A DNA stretch of 64,000 bases from JAGOTP01 sp964598725 (GTDB lineage Bacteria > Patescibacteriota > Patescibacteriia > 2-12-FULL-60-25), in contig CAZRCW010000002.1 of NCBI GenBank assembly GCA_964598725.1, positions 124,001-188,000 on the forward strand, read 5' to 3'. The position numbers were made by a program, and so were the translations under genes. Below, piece after piece: positions 34,536-42,888 of the stretch. Position 1 is the first letter of the stretch, and each line of letters begins with the position of its first letter. Under the pieces are notes generated by a model that ran no database searches, was not told the DNA's origin, and saw only the letters and a program-made list of their open reading frames with translations.

Positions 34536-35474
34536 ATGAGCCAAGACTCTGAACGACCTTCGAACGATCCCGACGACTTCTTCAATCCCAACGCCAGCAA
34601 CATGGGAGCTGTCGCTCGTGCGCTGCGAGCCGATCCCGGCGACGCCAACCGGAACACTCTGCAAGCCGCAGGCTACGTCGCTGAACCGCGGTCCGCTCAC
34701 AACGGACTGCACATCGTCAAGGAACCGCGTGACCCGCTGAAGACGACGGATGACTTCGTGACCGCTCCGAAGCCCACCGAAGTGGGAGCTGTCACGGCGC
34801 GTCAGCTGCCGCCCAGCGTCCCGCCGGCCGTGAACGAGACGTCGTCCGCCATCGAAGCCGAGGGCGACACCACGTTGCCGGGCATGATGGCGTTCGATCC
34901 GAAGCCGCAGCAGGCGCAGGGGGTCGTCGATGATCCAGACCATCGTAACAGCACCGTGCTGAGCAAGGCGGAAATCGATGCAACGGTGCAACGAATTGCT
35001 CGCGAACTCGGCAATCCCGAAGCGGCTGAACCCAGCTTCGCCGCCTACGACACCGATCCGCCGCCCGCGCACGACGAGCCGAGCTACCGTTTCACCTCGC
35101 CGCCGCCGGACAAGGACTGGAAGCTGGGCGCGATTATCGTCGCCGGCATCCTCACCGTCGGCCTGGTCGTCGTCGTCGGCCTGCGCTTCCTGAGCGGACC
35201 GCGCGAGACGACGATCGACACTTCGAGTCAGCCCCTGCTGACCCACATCGAACCGACGGTTCGCCCGACCCCGGTCAGCCCGCCGGCTCGTCCCACGAGA
35301 CCCATGACGGCACCGGTCCAGCCTCAGGTGATGCCTCACCACTGCCGCCTGATGGGCAACCTGACACTCTCCACCGCCGCGCAGCAGGGCTACACCCGCG
35401 TCTTCCTGTTCCCCGGTCAGCCGGCGAACCCCCAGACGCGCATCTGTCCCCCAAAGGACCGCACCTTCCCCTGA
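34536..35474 (+). CDS. Orphan single-pass membrane protein, cassette gene
   Basis: A 312-residue protein. Residues 1-190 are polar, probably cytoplasmic and poorly ordered (MSQDSERPSNDPDDFFNPN, Asp/Pro-rich). One transmembrane helix follows (about 196-216, LGAIIVAGILTVGLVVVVGL), then a Pro/Thr-rich outer stalk and a short end with two Cys (MPHHCRLMGNL and TRICPPKD). Codon use is G/C-rich and the ribosome site is strong. I recognise no family; the layout recalls regulator or secretion-associated single-pass proteins of Myxococcota, which is an impression only. It pairs divergently with the secreted Cys protein. Confidence 0.68.
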   Translation: MSQDSERPSNDPDDFFNPNASNMGAVARALRADPGDANRNTLQAAGYVAEPRSAHNGLHIVKEPRDPLKTTDDFVTAPKPTEVGAVTARQLPPSVPPAVNETSSAIEAEGDTTLPGMMAFDPKPQQAQGVVDDPDHRNSTVLSKAEIDATVQRIARELGNPEAAEPSFAAYDTDPPPAHDEPSYRFTSPPPDKDWKLGAIIVAGILTVGLVVVVGLRFLSGPRETTIDTSSQPLLTHIEPTVRPTPVSPPARPTRPMTAPVQPQVMPHHCRLMGNLTLSTAAQQGYTRVFLFPGQPANPQTRICPPKDRTFP

Positions 35475-35533
35475 CACTTCCCCGCCTCACCGCGGACGTG
35501 CGTCAACCACCCTGGGTTCACTCCCACACAGAA

Positions 35534-35586
35534 AGCGCCCGCCGAGAGTCTCCGCTGGAGACCTCGACGGGCGCTGAACTGTTTTT
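35534..35586 (+). terminator. Terminator after the 34536-35474 gene
   Basis: AGCGCCCG, CGAG and GTCTCC pair with GGAGAC, CTCG and CGGGCGCT (35534-35575), closed by GCT. GAACTGTTTTT follows. On the minus strand it also lies downstream of the SIMPL gene. Confidence 0.8.
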
Positions 35587-35601
35587 AAAAGAGATGTTTG
35601 T

Positions 35602-36387
35602 TTAAAGCGCTTCGAAGGTGACGGACACATTCGAGCGAACATCGAGCGATCCTGCTTCGATGGAAGGTGCTGATTGCGGCATTGCTGCATCAGCCGCCAT
35701 CGTTTCACCACGATACATCGGTGAGATCGGCATCGGTGTATTCGACGACTCGCTAAACGTCACAACGCGACCAACTTTTACACCCAAGACATCAGATAAA
35801 GCCTCCGCTTTCTTACGAGCATCCTCCAATGCCTTCAACCGCGCTTCTTGTTCGAGCGAGCTTGGATCGTCGATTGTAAAGGTCGGACCGTTCACTTGAT
35901 TGCCACCGAGCTGACCGATCTTCGTCAACGCATCACCGATCTTTGAGAGATCGCGCAACTTCACACTCACACTTTGTGACACCGAGTAGCCAACAAGCTT
36001 GGTTGTGCCGTTGGTGTAATCGTAACGTGGATTGATCGAGTACTGACTCGTCTGAATATCTTTCTGCTCAACACCCAAACCCTTGATCGCGACAACCATC
36101 GCATTCACTTTCTGGGTATTTTCCTGCTGAATCTTGGCAACATCTGCCCCTTCGCTCAGTAAACCGAATGAGATCTGAGCTAAAGTTGGTGTACCTGAGA
36201 CCTTACCCTCGCCGCTAATGGTGAAGGTATCACGGACGTCGGCCGGACGACCGATCGTACGATGTTCGGCGATCGTGTTGCTGGTCTTCGCGATTAAAAA
36301 GGCAACAAGCGCGACTAAGACGATGCCTGTCAGCACCATGAGTGGACGCGACTGCATCGGCGAGGATGAAGTAGAAGGGGTTGGCAT
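35602..36387 (-). CDS. SIMPL (DUF541) domain membrane-anchored protein
   Basis: A 261-residue protein with an N-terminal membrane anchor (about 18-34, VLTGIVLVALVAFLIA) and a SIMPL domain outside. Signs of the family are FTISGEGKVSGTPTLAQISFGL, GVEQKDIQTSQYSINPRYDY and ARKKAEALSDVLGVKVGRVV. The family is found in periplasmic proteins of unclear role (BP26/YggE type). It lies 27 bases after pgk on the same strand, so it is probably cotranscribed. Confidence 0.92.
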   Translation of the reverse strand: MPTPSTSSSPMQSRPLMVLTGIVLVALVAFLIAKTSNTIAEHRTIGRPADVRDTFTISGEGKVSGTPTLAQISFGLLSEGADVAKIQQENTQKVNAMVVAIKGLGVEQKDIQTSQYSINPRYDYTNGTTKLVGYSVSQSVSVKLRDLSKIGDALTKIGQLGGNQVNGPTFTIDDPSSLEQEARLKALEDARKKAEALSDVLGVKVGRVVTFSESSNTPMPISPMYRGETMAADAAMPQSAPSIEAGSLDVRSNVSVTFEAL

Positions 36388-36414
36388 AGGTAGATAAAGT
36401 GTACCACGAATAAG

Positions 36415-37653
36415 TTACTTCTTACGTGAGGCAATACGCTTCTTCGGCGTCGGTGCGTCTTTCTCAATCAACGGTGCAAGCCCAGGCAAGTCACCCTGCT
36501 TCGAAAGATATTCCAACAATGCCCCACCGCCGGTCGAGAGATGATCAAACCAGTTCCCAGTCTTAGTGCCACGAATGACGGACAGTGTCTCACCACCACC
36601 AGCGACACCGTAGGCCGAGCCCTTTGAGCGCGCACCAACGGCCCGCGCAACAAAGCGTGACCCAACACCAAACGCTGGCATCTCAAAGAACCCGACCGGA
36701 CCGTTCCACACAAGCACTTTCGCCTGAGCGATGATCTTGCCCCAGGTGCGCAGGGTTTTTGGACCAACATCAACGACTCGTTCGTTCTCCTGAATGTCAT
36801 TCCAGGTCGCTGTTCGGTGCTTCTTCAGGTTATCCGCATTCGCTACAACCACATCCTCCGGAAGAACGATCGCTGCTTTGGTGGAAATCCGCTTCGCCTC
36901 TTTCAAACAATTCATTTCAACGAACGAGGCACCAACGTTCACCCCTTCTGACGCACGGATCGTTGTCGCCATCGCTCCACCGATCAACACGTGATCGAAG
37001 TTTTCAACCAACATCTGAAGCAATGGGAGCTTCGTCGACAGCTTTAACCCGCCAACAACCGCCAAACGTGGACGAGGCTTATCTGAGAGCAACTTCGAGA
37101 GCGCCTTTTCTTCCTCGATCAACGATTTCCCGGCATAGGCTGGCAAAACTTTTGCGATTCCAACTACCGAGGCGTGCGCTCGATGACAAGAGGCAAAGGC
37201 ATCATTAATAAACGCCGAGCCCAACGTTGCGTACGCTTTCGCCAAAGGCAGTGCGTTCTTGTCTTCACCAGCTTCAAAACGTACGTTCTCCAATAAATGG
37301 ATCGACCCTGGTTCGTGCGCTTCAAGCTCTTTCAGCAAAGCAGCGCGTTCTTTGGTGTTCGAGATGCGCTCATCGTGATGCATCAGCGTGAGCCCGTATT
37401 CCTTTTTCAGCAGCTTCACAAGAACAGATGTTGAAAATGCCGGATCAAAACCGTCTGGTCGACCCAGATGCGTCAGCAGAATCACGACCGCTTTTTTGGA
37501 TTGCAGCCAACGAATCGTTTCGATCGAGCGTTCGATCTTGAGCGAGTTCTCGGGCTTCAATCCGCCTTCTAGCGGCACGTTCCAGTCGACTCGCATCAAA
37601 ACGCGCATTCCAGGACTCACTTTCAACTCGGTAAATGAACGGAGGGTTCTCAT
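36415..37653 (-). CDS. pgk: Phosphoglycerate kinase
   Basis: Transfers phosphate from 1,3-bisphosphoglycerate to ADP. Substrate motif VLMRVDWNVPLE, LLTHLGRPDG, LAVVGGLKLSTKLPLL, WNGPVGFFEMPAFGVG and GVAGGGETLSVI are all visible, with the C-terminal STGGGALLEYLSKQGDLPGL. The length of 412 is normal, with a basic tail. Only 28 bases separate it from the divergent lipoprotein gene, so the -10-like TATACT about 15 bases before the ATG leaves almost no leader. Confidence 0.97.
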   Translation of the reverse strand: MRTLRSFTELKVSPGMRVLMRVDWNVPLEGGLKPENSLKIERSIETIRWLQSKKAVVILLTHLGRPDGFDPAFSTSVLVKLLKKEYGLTLMHHDERISNTKERAALLKELEAHEPGSIHLLENVRFEAGEDKNALPLAKAYATLGSAFINDAFASCHRAHASVVGIAKVLPAYAGKSLIEEEKALSKLLSDKPRPRLAVVGGLKLSTKLPLLQMLVENFDHVLIGGAMATTIRASEGVNVGASFVEMNCLKEAKRISTKAAIVLPEDVVVANADNLKKHRTATWNDIQENERVVDVGPKTLRTWGKIIAQAKVLVWNGPVGFFEMPAFGVGSRFVARAVGARSKGSAYGVAGGGETLSVIRGTKTGNWFDHLSTGGGALLEYLSKQGDLPGLAPLIEKDAPTPKKRIASRKK

Positions 37654-37681
37654 ACGAAAAGTATAGTATACTCGCTGGTAT

Positions 37682-38215
37682 ATGCGCTATCTCTCTTCTT
37701 ACGCCCCCATTGCCGCTACCTTGGCCTGCGTCGCCCTTCTTGGAGCCGGCTGTGCCAATACCCCACCTCAAGGCGCTGAGCCAACTCCAAGCCCAACACC
37801 GATTTCAACGCAGCCAACTACGACACCAACCTCAACCGACCTAACAATCCTCTTTCCTGAGGTTACGCCAACGGTTCGTGCCCGCGCCCTTTCGGATGTT
37901 TGTGACACCCAGAACTTCATCTGTGTTCCCGCCTCGCTCGTGAACAGCCATGTTCAATCACCCGTCACCGCCTCCGGTACTGCCATCGCCTTCGAGAACA
38001 CCTTCCAGTGGACTTTGCTTGGCCCAGCCAACCAGAACATCGCTCAGGGAACGCTCATGGCCTCCGCGCCAGATGTCGGCCAGCCAGGACCGTTCAGCCT
38101 GTCCCAAGTGGTTACAATTCCAGGGAGCTACGCAACGGGTACGCTGCGCTTCTATGAAGCTTCCGCGAAAGATGGATCACCGATTCACATTTTGAACATT
38201 CCGGTTACGTTCTAG
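37682..38215 (+). CDS. Lipoprotein with Gmad2 domain
   Basis: A 177-residue lipoprotein. The signal ends in the lipobox LGAGC, followed by a Pro/Thr/Ser linker. The C-terminal half (about 85-177) is a Gmad2 immunoglobulin-like domain: VNSHVQSPVTASGTAIAFEN, FQWTLLGPANQNIAQG and PGSYATGTLRFYEASAKDG. Such domains occur in spore-germination and peptidoglycan-associated proteins. It stands alone, divergent from pgk, and ends at a strong terminator. Confidence 0.88.
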   Translation: MRYLSSYAPIAATLACVALLGAGCANTPPQGAEPTPSPTPISTQPTTTPTSTDLTILFPEVTPTVRARALSDVCDTQNFICVPASLVNSHVQSPVTASGTAIAFENTFQWTLLGPANQNIAQGTLMASAPDVGQPGPFSLSQVVTIPGSYATGTLRFYEASAKDGSPIHILNIPVTF

Positions 38216-38218
38216 AAG

Positions 38219-38260
38219 AATAATATAAATAGCGCCTTAAAAAGCGCTATTTATATTATT
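38219..38260. terminator. Bidirectional terminator
   Basis: A perfect 17-bp inverted repeat (AATAATATAAATAGCGC at 38219-38235 and its complement at 38244-38260) between the convergent genes ending at 38215 and 38279. It is A/T-rich at the base, so it can serve both strands. Confidence 0.85.
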
Positions 38261-38278
38261 AGTGAAAGGAATTTAGCT

Positions 38279-39133
38279 TTAGACTTTATTCGTTTTGTTA
38301 AACGGCTCACTTTGACTCAGATCAAGAGACGCTTTTAGCTTTTGCGTATTGTCTAAAGCAGGATATGCTGCGACAAGAACATAACCGGTATCATCAGGAT
38401 TGCGTGCTCCAGGTCCATTCAAATTAAATCCCGAAGAAGATGCGAATGAGGTCTTAATCTTGCTTGCAAATATACCAACAAATGATTCTTGATTTATTAA
38501 TGGAAAAACTTTTAAGTTTATTATTGCCATACTTGCTTCAAATCCAGGAAAAGCCATCATCAAGCTATATCCGCTTGGACTGGCTCGCACACCGCCCCAA
38601 TAAGAAGAAGGAAAAACAAATCCTTCCAGAAGATAACCATTTGCACTATCAGGCATACAAGAGCGATGGTAGAAATCCTCTACAGTGAAGACCATGTCAC
38701 CAGCCCTTAACCCAGATGCAATTTCAAAATCGTGAATTCCCCATATAACTAAACTAAAAGAAGGACCGGTAAGTATAGGATCTGATAGTGGCGCTGTTAA
38801 CAAACCCAATCCTTTTGCGGCACCCGTAATCGAATCACGACCGGATATTATACGTCCATTGTTTATACCGGAAAACTGAGCGAATCCATCTGGATGATAA
38901 GATAATTTTACTTTATCGCTGGCATTATACTGTTCAATACAACAGTCTAAGGGAACGTGCGCCTGACCCACTAAAGCGTAGTTAACTGGCAATTTTGCAA
39001 GCCATCCTTGGGTGGCTGAATGATACGGAATCATAACCGCAAATCCACCATCACTGTAAGCTACAATCTTGGTGATTGTTCTTGCTGAGCCCGTTGAGTC
39101 TTGCACAATTATTCGAGATTGATCTTTTGACAT
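38279..39133 (-). CDS. Hypothetical protein, 284 aa
   Basis: Not recognised. It has no signal peptide or transmembrane helix; it begins MSKDQSRIIVQDSTGSARTI and appears beta-rich and repetitive in type (KIVAYSDGGFAVMIPYHSATQGW, GPSFSLVIWGIHDFEIASG, SGYSLMMAFPGFEASMAI, DTGYVLVAAYPALDN). The recurring aromatic strands suggest a beta-sandwich or propeller. It is clearly richer in A/T than its neighbours, the opposite bias to the cassette genes, so it may be a separate acquisition. It stands alone between a terminator and tRNA-Ile. Confidence 0.65.
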   Translation of the reverse strand: MSKDQSRIIVQDSTGSARTITKIVAYSDGGFAVMIPYHSATQGWLAKLPVNYALVGQAHVPLDCCIEQYNASDKVKLSYHPDGFAQFSGINNGRIISGRDSITGAAKGLGLLTAPLSDPILTGPSFSLVIWGIHDFEIASGLRAGDMVFTVEDFYHRSCMPDSANGYLLEGFVFPSSYWGGVRASPSGYSLMMAFPGFEASMAIINLKVFPLINQESFVGIFASKIKTSFASSSGFNLNGPGARNPDDTGYVLVAAYPALDNTQKLKASLDLSQSEPFNKTNKV

Positions 39134-39193
39134 GAAGCTAAGTCTAACATAGCAAATCTAGCTACGTAGACAGCATTTGCTGAAAACAAACAA

Positions 39194-39219
39194 AGAACGT
39201 CCCCTTTCGGAGACGTTCT
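39194..39219 (-). terminator. Terminator downstream of tRNA-Ile
   Basis: AGAACGTC (39194-39201) pairs with GACGTTCT (39212-39219). On the minus strand the hairpin is followed by TTGTTTGTTTTC, so it probably ends the tRNA-Ile transcript. Confidence 0.65.
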
Positions 39220-39287
39220 GTGTGGCGGTGCCACGTAAAGCCATAACGAAAATGCAAAAGCCACCCAATACATGGATGGCTTTTACG

Positions 39288-39364
39288 TGGTGGGCGTGGA
39301 TGGAGTCGAACCATCGACCTTTACATTATCAGTGTAATGCTCTAACCAACTGAGCTACACGCCC
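39288..39364 (-). tRNA. tRNA-Ile (GAT)
   Basis: The minus-strand sequence folds into a full cloverleaf of 77 bases: acceptor GGGCGTG pairs with CACGCCC and an encoded CCA follows. The anticodon stem TTACA/TGTAA encloses loop CTGATAA with anticodon GAT. The T arm holds GGTTCGACTCC. Confidence 0.95.
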
Positions 39365-39428
39365 AAAGTCTTGCGTTTGCGGAGGTAAAATACCGGATAG
39401 CCGCCGCTTTGGCAAGATGTCTTTAGTT

Positions 39429-40163
39429 TTAGCCAAATAACTCCTTTTTCAAGCGCGTTTTCACATCGATCCCGGTAGCCGCCAGGATCTCTTTTACCCC
39501 TTCCATAAAGGCTTCCGGACCACACATCATATAGACGTTTCCAGGCTCATCCTCGCAGTTCTTGTCGAACATTGCCTGGGTCAAGCGCCCTTGTTCACCT
39601 GTCCAATCGGCTGATACATCGCCGCCAGTGAGTGTAACGACTGCCTTGAAATCCTGCGATTCGCGAGCGAAGTCATCCAGCTCCTCGAAGAAGACAGATT
39701 CTTCTACAAAGCGATTTGAGTAGAACAAGACCATCTTGATCGGCAGTTTGCGAGCCAAGACTTCACGAATCATGCTGCGGAACGGCGCGATCCCGATCCC
39801 ACCCGCGAACATGACGAGCTTTGGTGCCGTTTCTGGCAAGGTAAAGACACCGAATGGCCCCTGGATCCCAACCACATCTCCTGGCTGAAGATTCCCGGCT
39901 TTCTTGGTGAAGTCTTTTTCGATTTTGACCGCGAGCTGAATGCGGCTTTTGGATTCGCTAGGCGCCGAAGCAATCGAGAAGGCGGCGCGACCCCAAGAAG
40001 AGCCATCCTCATTCAAAAGATGCAGATAGACCCACTGACCTGCAACGAAGCTAAGTGGAACCCCTTGTTCGGCACTCAGCGAGAGATTGAAAACGTTGGC
40101 GCTTTCCCAAACCAACTTTTCGACAACATAACGATTCACTTGAAGGACGTTTGGGACACTCAT
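39429..40163 (-). CDS. FAD/NAD(P)-binding oxidoreductase, ferredoxin reductase type
   Basis: A 244-residue flavoprotein of the FNR superfamily without an iron-sulfur domain. The FAD-binding barrel comes first (FVAGQWVYLHL and GRAAFSIASAPSE) and then the NAD(P) domain (VMFAGGIGIAPFRSMIREVL, VVTLTGGD, NVYMMCGPEAFMEGV). The start at ATG 40163 is chosen; an upstream in-frame extension has no family sequence. It probably moves electrons between NAD(P)H and an unknown partner. It stands alone. Confidence 0.9.
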   Translation of the reverse strand: MSVPNVLQVNRYVVEKLVWESANVFNLSLSAEQGVPLSFVAGQWVYLHLLNEDGSSWGRAAFSIASAPSESKSRIQLAVKIEKDFTKKAGNLQPGDVVGIQGPFGVFTLPETAPKLVMFAGGIGIAPFRSMIREVLARKLPIKMVLFYSNRFVEESVFFEELDDFARESQDFKAVVTLTGGDVSADWTGEQGRLTQAMFDKNCEDEPGNVYMMCGPEAFMEGVKEILAATGIDVKTRLKKELFG

Positions 40164-40213
40164 AGATGGAAAGATGATAGCAGTTTGCAAAACAGACTAC
40201 AAAGGACGATAGG

Positions 40214-40918
40214 TTGAAAGAAACGCCATTCCATGGTTTACTTTGGCATATTTTTATGGATTCCGTCGTTGAAAAGACACAAAAACAGAGTGTTTTAAAG
40301 AAAGTTGAATTGATCAGTATTTTTACCAATTACCTTGATGGAATCCATCGAGGACAGCCATTCAATGCCGTTCTGCATCCAAATGGCTATATTAAATGCG
40401 TTCTCACTTCAGAGACTGATGGATCTCGTGTACGTCTGCACATATGGGACAACTCTATGAGGGGTGGGTATCGCGATCCGGCAGTTCACAACCACTGCTG
40501 GGACTTTTCTTCTCAAGTGCTCCTAGGAACGCTTCGTGAGCACATCTACGAGCTGGGTCAGGGACAAATAGATGAGGAGAACTGGGATTCGTTTCTTTTT
40601 TCTCGAAACAAGGAAGAACGTGGGCTTAAAGAAGAAGGAAAGGCACCTCTCCGCCTAAAGGAAACTCTTGTCCATACCTCAGGCAATACCTATTCACGTA
40701 ATCATGAGACGCTCCACCTGGTGATCGCTGAGGGTGACTTCACTTCAACATTGGTTCATGAAGGGCCGACACTCCGCACGACAAACAATGTATTTATGCA
40801 GACAGGAACCGAACCGTTATCGGCCGTTAAACTTGTCTATCAACCAGCAGCAGCAGAGATTCTCATCAACGCATTAAAAAAACTGATTGCCGGGATAGAA
40901 GCACAAACCGAGGATTGA
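40214..40918 (+). CDS. Cupin-like hypothetical protein
   Basis: A 234-residue protein with a TTG start behind AAAGGA; an ATG 14 codons in is the alternative. The core RLHIWDNSMRGGYRDPAVHNHCWDFSSQVLLG has the feel of a cupin first motif, where HNH might bind metal. Later His residues (SRNHETLHLVIA, SSTLVHEGP-like FTSTLVHEGP) could complete the site. Cysteine-dioxygenase-like folds are possible, but I cannot name the family. It is divergent from the flavin reductase and convergent with the next gene, with no gap. Confidence 0.6.
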   Translation: MKETPFHGLLWHIFMDSVVEKTQKQSVLKKVELISIFTNYLDGIHRGQPFNAVLHPNGYIKCVLTSETDGSRVRLHIWDNSMRGGYRDPAVHNHCWDFSSQVLLGTLREHIYELGQGQIDEENWDSFLFSRNKEERGLKEEGKAPLRLKETLVHTSGNTYSRNHETLHLVIAEGDFTSTLVHEGPTLRTTNNVFMQTGTEPLSAVKLVYQPAAAEILINALKKLIAGIEAQTED

Positions 40919-41305
40919 TTAACTCGTCTCGACAAAGAGCTCGCCTATGCTTCTTGGCAACATCCCCAAGATCTCCTCTTTGTACGAAAGCTCGGGAACC
41001 TGCTGTGTAAGATAAATCGTCTTCCCCAAATGAAAGGCCAAAGCCATTTCCATCAACGTATTTCCGCCAACGTAGCCCGCAATCCCCTTTTTATTTTCGT
41101 TCACCACAACGATCGCATCAGCCCAAGTAATTTTGGTAAAATGTTCGCGAATCGCTTCAGCTTTTGTCTCGGGTGGACAAACGGTTTCATTTTTTACCCA
41201 CTTCACCTCTGGGCGCTGAACTTCATGGCCACGGGCAACAAGCTCCGTTTCGAGTCGCTTCATCTCGTCCAAGAAGGTCATACTGCCGCACAAAGTGATT
41301 TTCAT
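40919..41305 (-). CDS. Nucleoside 2-deoxyribosyltransferase-like protein
   Basis: A 128-residue Rossmann-like protein. The start MKITLCGSMTFLDEMKRLE, the segment WADAIVVVNENKKGIAGYVGG and NTLMEMALAFHLGKTIYL match the nucleoside 2-deoxyribosyltransferase-like superfamily, with the Glu of TLMEMALA as the usual nucleophile candidate. It may act on nucleotides or nucleosides; the substrate is unknown. It is convergent with the cupin-like gene. Confidence 0.8.
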   Translation of the reverse strand: MKITLCGSMTFLDEMKRLETELVARGHEVQRPEVKWVKNETVCPPETKAEAIREHFTKITWADAIVVVNENKKGIAGYVGGNTLMEMALAFHLGKTIYLTQQVPELSYKEEILGMLPRSIGELFVETS

Positions 41306-41322
41306 GGTTATTAGTAAAACAA

Positions 41323-41354
41323 ACACGCTCGCCCCTGACGAGAGGCGAGCGTGT
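41323..41354 (-). terminator. Terminator after ppa
   Basis: ACACGCTCGCC (41323-41333) pairs with GGCGAGCGTGT (41344-41354). On the minus strand it lies just after the ppa stop and is followed by TTGTTTTACT. Confidence 0.8.
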
Positions 41355-41368
41355 GATTGGCTTTTGGA

Positions 41369-41920
41369 CTATTCCGCGTGGGTTTCTGACGAGTAGGCAT
41401 CCATCGCTTTTTGGATGGAGGCTTTCGTTTCGTCCATACTCTGGAAGCCTTCGATCACGATCTTGTCGTACTTGGCTTTCTCGAGCTTCTTGTACTCCTT
41501 GAAGTAGATCAAGAACTCTTCGCGGACGTGGGCTGGAAGATCTTCGATCGTTTTGATTTCTTCAAAGCGAGGATCAACCTTCGAGACAGGAACGGCGATA
41601 ATCTTGTCATCGGAACCGTCCTGGTCGGAAGTGCGGAGCAGGCCGATCGCACGCGCCTTCACGACACAACCTGGGAAGGTGTTGTGGGTGAGCAAGAGAC
41701 AGACATCCAAGGCATCGCCATCACCGGAGTGCGTTTGTGGCACGAAGCCGTAGTCAAACGGGTAGAAGGTCGACTGGTGGAGCACACGGTCAAGTTTAAA
41801 GTAGCCGCCTTCCTCGTCGTATTCGATCTTGTTTGAAGTACCCTTTACGACTTCCACAACGACGTTGAATGCGTCGGGCGTCCCACAGGGAACCTGGTGA
41901 TAGAGGTTGATGCCTTTCAT
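41369..41920 (-). CDS. ppa: Inorganic pyrophosphatase, family I
   Basis: Hydrolyses pyrophosphate and so pulls biosynthetic reactions forward. The 183-residue product has NKIEYDEEGGYFKLDRVL, YPFDYGFVPQTHSGDGDALDVCLL (the Asp-rich metal site DGDALDV) and EFLIYFKEYKKLEKAKYDKI. Length and residues are normal for the bacterial enzyme. It lies 40 bases after the phosphoesterase gene on the same strand. Confidence 0.96.
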   Translation of the reverse strand: MKGINLYHQVPCGTPDAFNVVVEVVKGTSNKIEYDEEGGYFKLDRVLHQSTFYPFDYGFVPQTHSGDGDALDVCLLLTHNTFPGCVVKARAIGLLRTSDQDGSDDKIIAVPVSKVDPRFEEIKTIEDLPAHVREEFLIYFKEYKKLEKAKYDKIVIEGFQSMDETKASIQKAMDAYSSETHAE

Positions 41921-41960
41921 AGTGGGTTTAGGCTAACCAATTCTCGGAACGGTGTCGAGT

Positions 41961-42869
41961 CTAGCGGGCGAGAACATCGAGGACGACGATCTCTGGGCGC
42001 GCGCCCAAACGAGCACGAACCAACGATTCCCCGATCCCCCTTGAAATGATGACCCGTAGACCATTCCAGGTCTTTTCACCCATATCGAGCGATTGCGAGA
42101 TCACCTGAGGCAAGCCCAAGACAGGACCACGAATCGGTAGGCGGATTTGCCCCCCGTGGGTGTGGCCGAGCAGGATCAGATCCGCGCACCCAGCAGGAAG
42201 ATCGACCAACACATCTGGCTCATGGGTCACGATCAAGCGGAGACCCGCTTTTGGCTTCTCAATCAAAGACAAGTCGGGTGAACCATAACAAGAATCATCT
42301 AAGCCGATGACTTCGAGCGAAGCTTCCTCCGTCAGCTTGAAGCTCTTTGCTTTGTTCGTCAGATCACGAACCCCTTGTCCCGCCAGATCGGATGCAAGCT
42401 TCTGAGGGTTATCAAAAAAGTCATGGTTTCCCAACACCGACCAGACACCGAGTGGCGCCTGGAGCTTCGCTATTGGTGCCATACCCCCTAAGTCATCGAC
42501 ACACTCATCCACAAAATCCCCACCCAGCAGGATGAGGTCTGGCTTCTGCTCGGCCGTCTTCTGAGCAACGTACTGATAGAAATCCTGCTGTTTTCGTACA
42601 CCCGCATGAAAGTCCGAAAGAAACACGATGCGTAGACGCTTCTCGCCTTCACCCAGCGAATAGTTCGTGATCTGGACCAGGCGTGGCTCAACAAAGCCAC
42701 CATACATCAAGACCAATAGACCGACCGCTCCTAACAATGCAAAAACGAACCAACCAGACCAGAGGCCAGCCACAAGCAGAGCTATTGCCATCAGCACAAA
42801 CAGCCAAAACAGGCCTTCCAAGAAGGCCTGTCGGTATCCGCGGGCATGAAGATCGATCGTTCGAGACAT
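41961..42869 (-). CDS. Membrane-anchored metallophosphoesterase
   Basis: A 302-residue protein of the YaeI/YkuE-like class. Two N-terminal hydrophobic segments (about 20-65) come first and then the phosphoesterase motifs in order: LSDFHAG, GGDFVDE, GNHDF, and GHTHGGQ. The metal ligands are complete. Members act on lipid intermediates or nucleotides; the substrate here is unknown. ATG 42869 lies 19 bases after the gap stop, so the two are probably cotranscribed. Confidence 0.92.
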   Translation of the reverse strand: MSRTIDLHARGYRQAFLEGLFWLFVLMAIALLVAGLWSGWFVFALLGAVGLLVLMYGGFVEPRLVQITNYSLGEGEKRLRIVFLSDFHAGVRKQQDFYQYVAQKTAEQKPDLILLGGDFVDECVDDLGGMAPIAKLQAPLGVWSVLGNHDFFDNPQKLASDLAGQGVRDLTNKAKSFKLTEEASLEVIGLDDSCYGSPDLSLIEKPKAGLRLIVTHEPDVLVDLPAGCADLILLGHTHGGQIRLPIRGPVLGLPQVISQSLDMGEKTWNGLRVIISRGIGESLVRARLGARPEIVVLDVLAR

Positions 42870-42888
42870 GGACTCGTTGTACACCACG

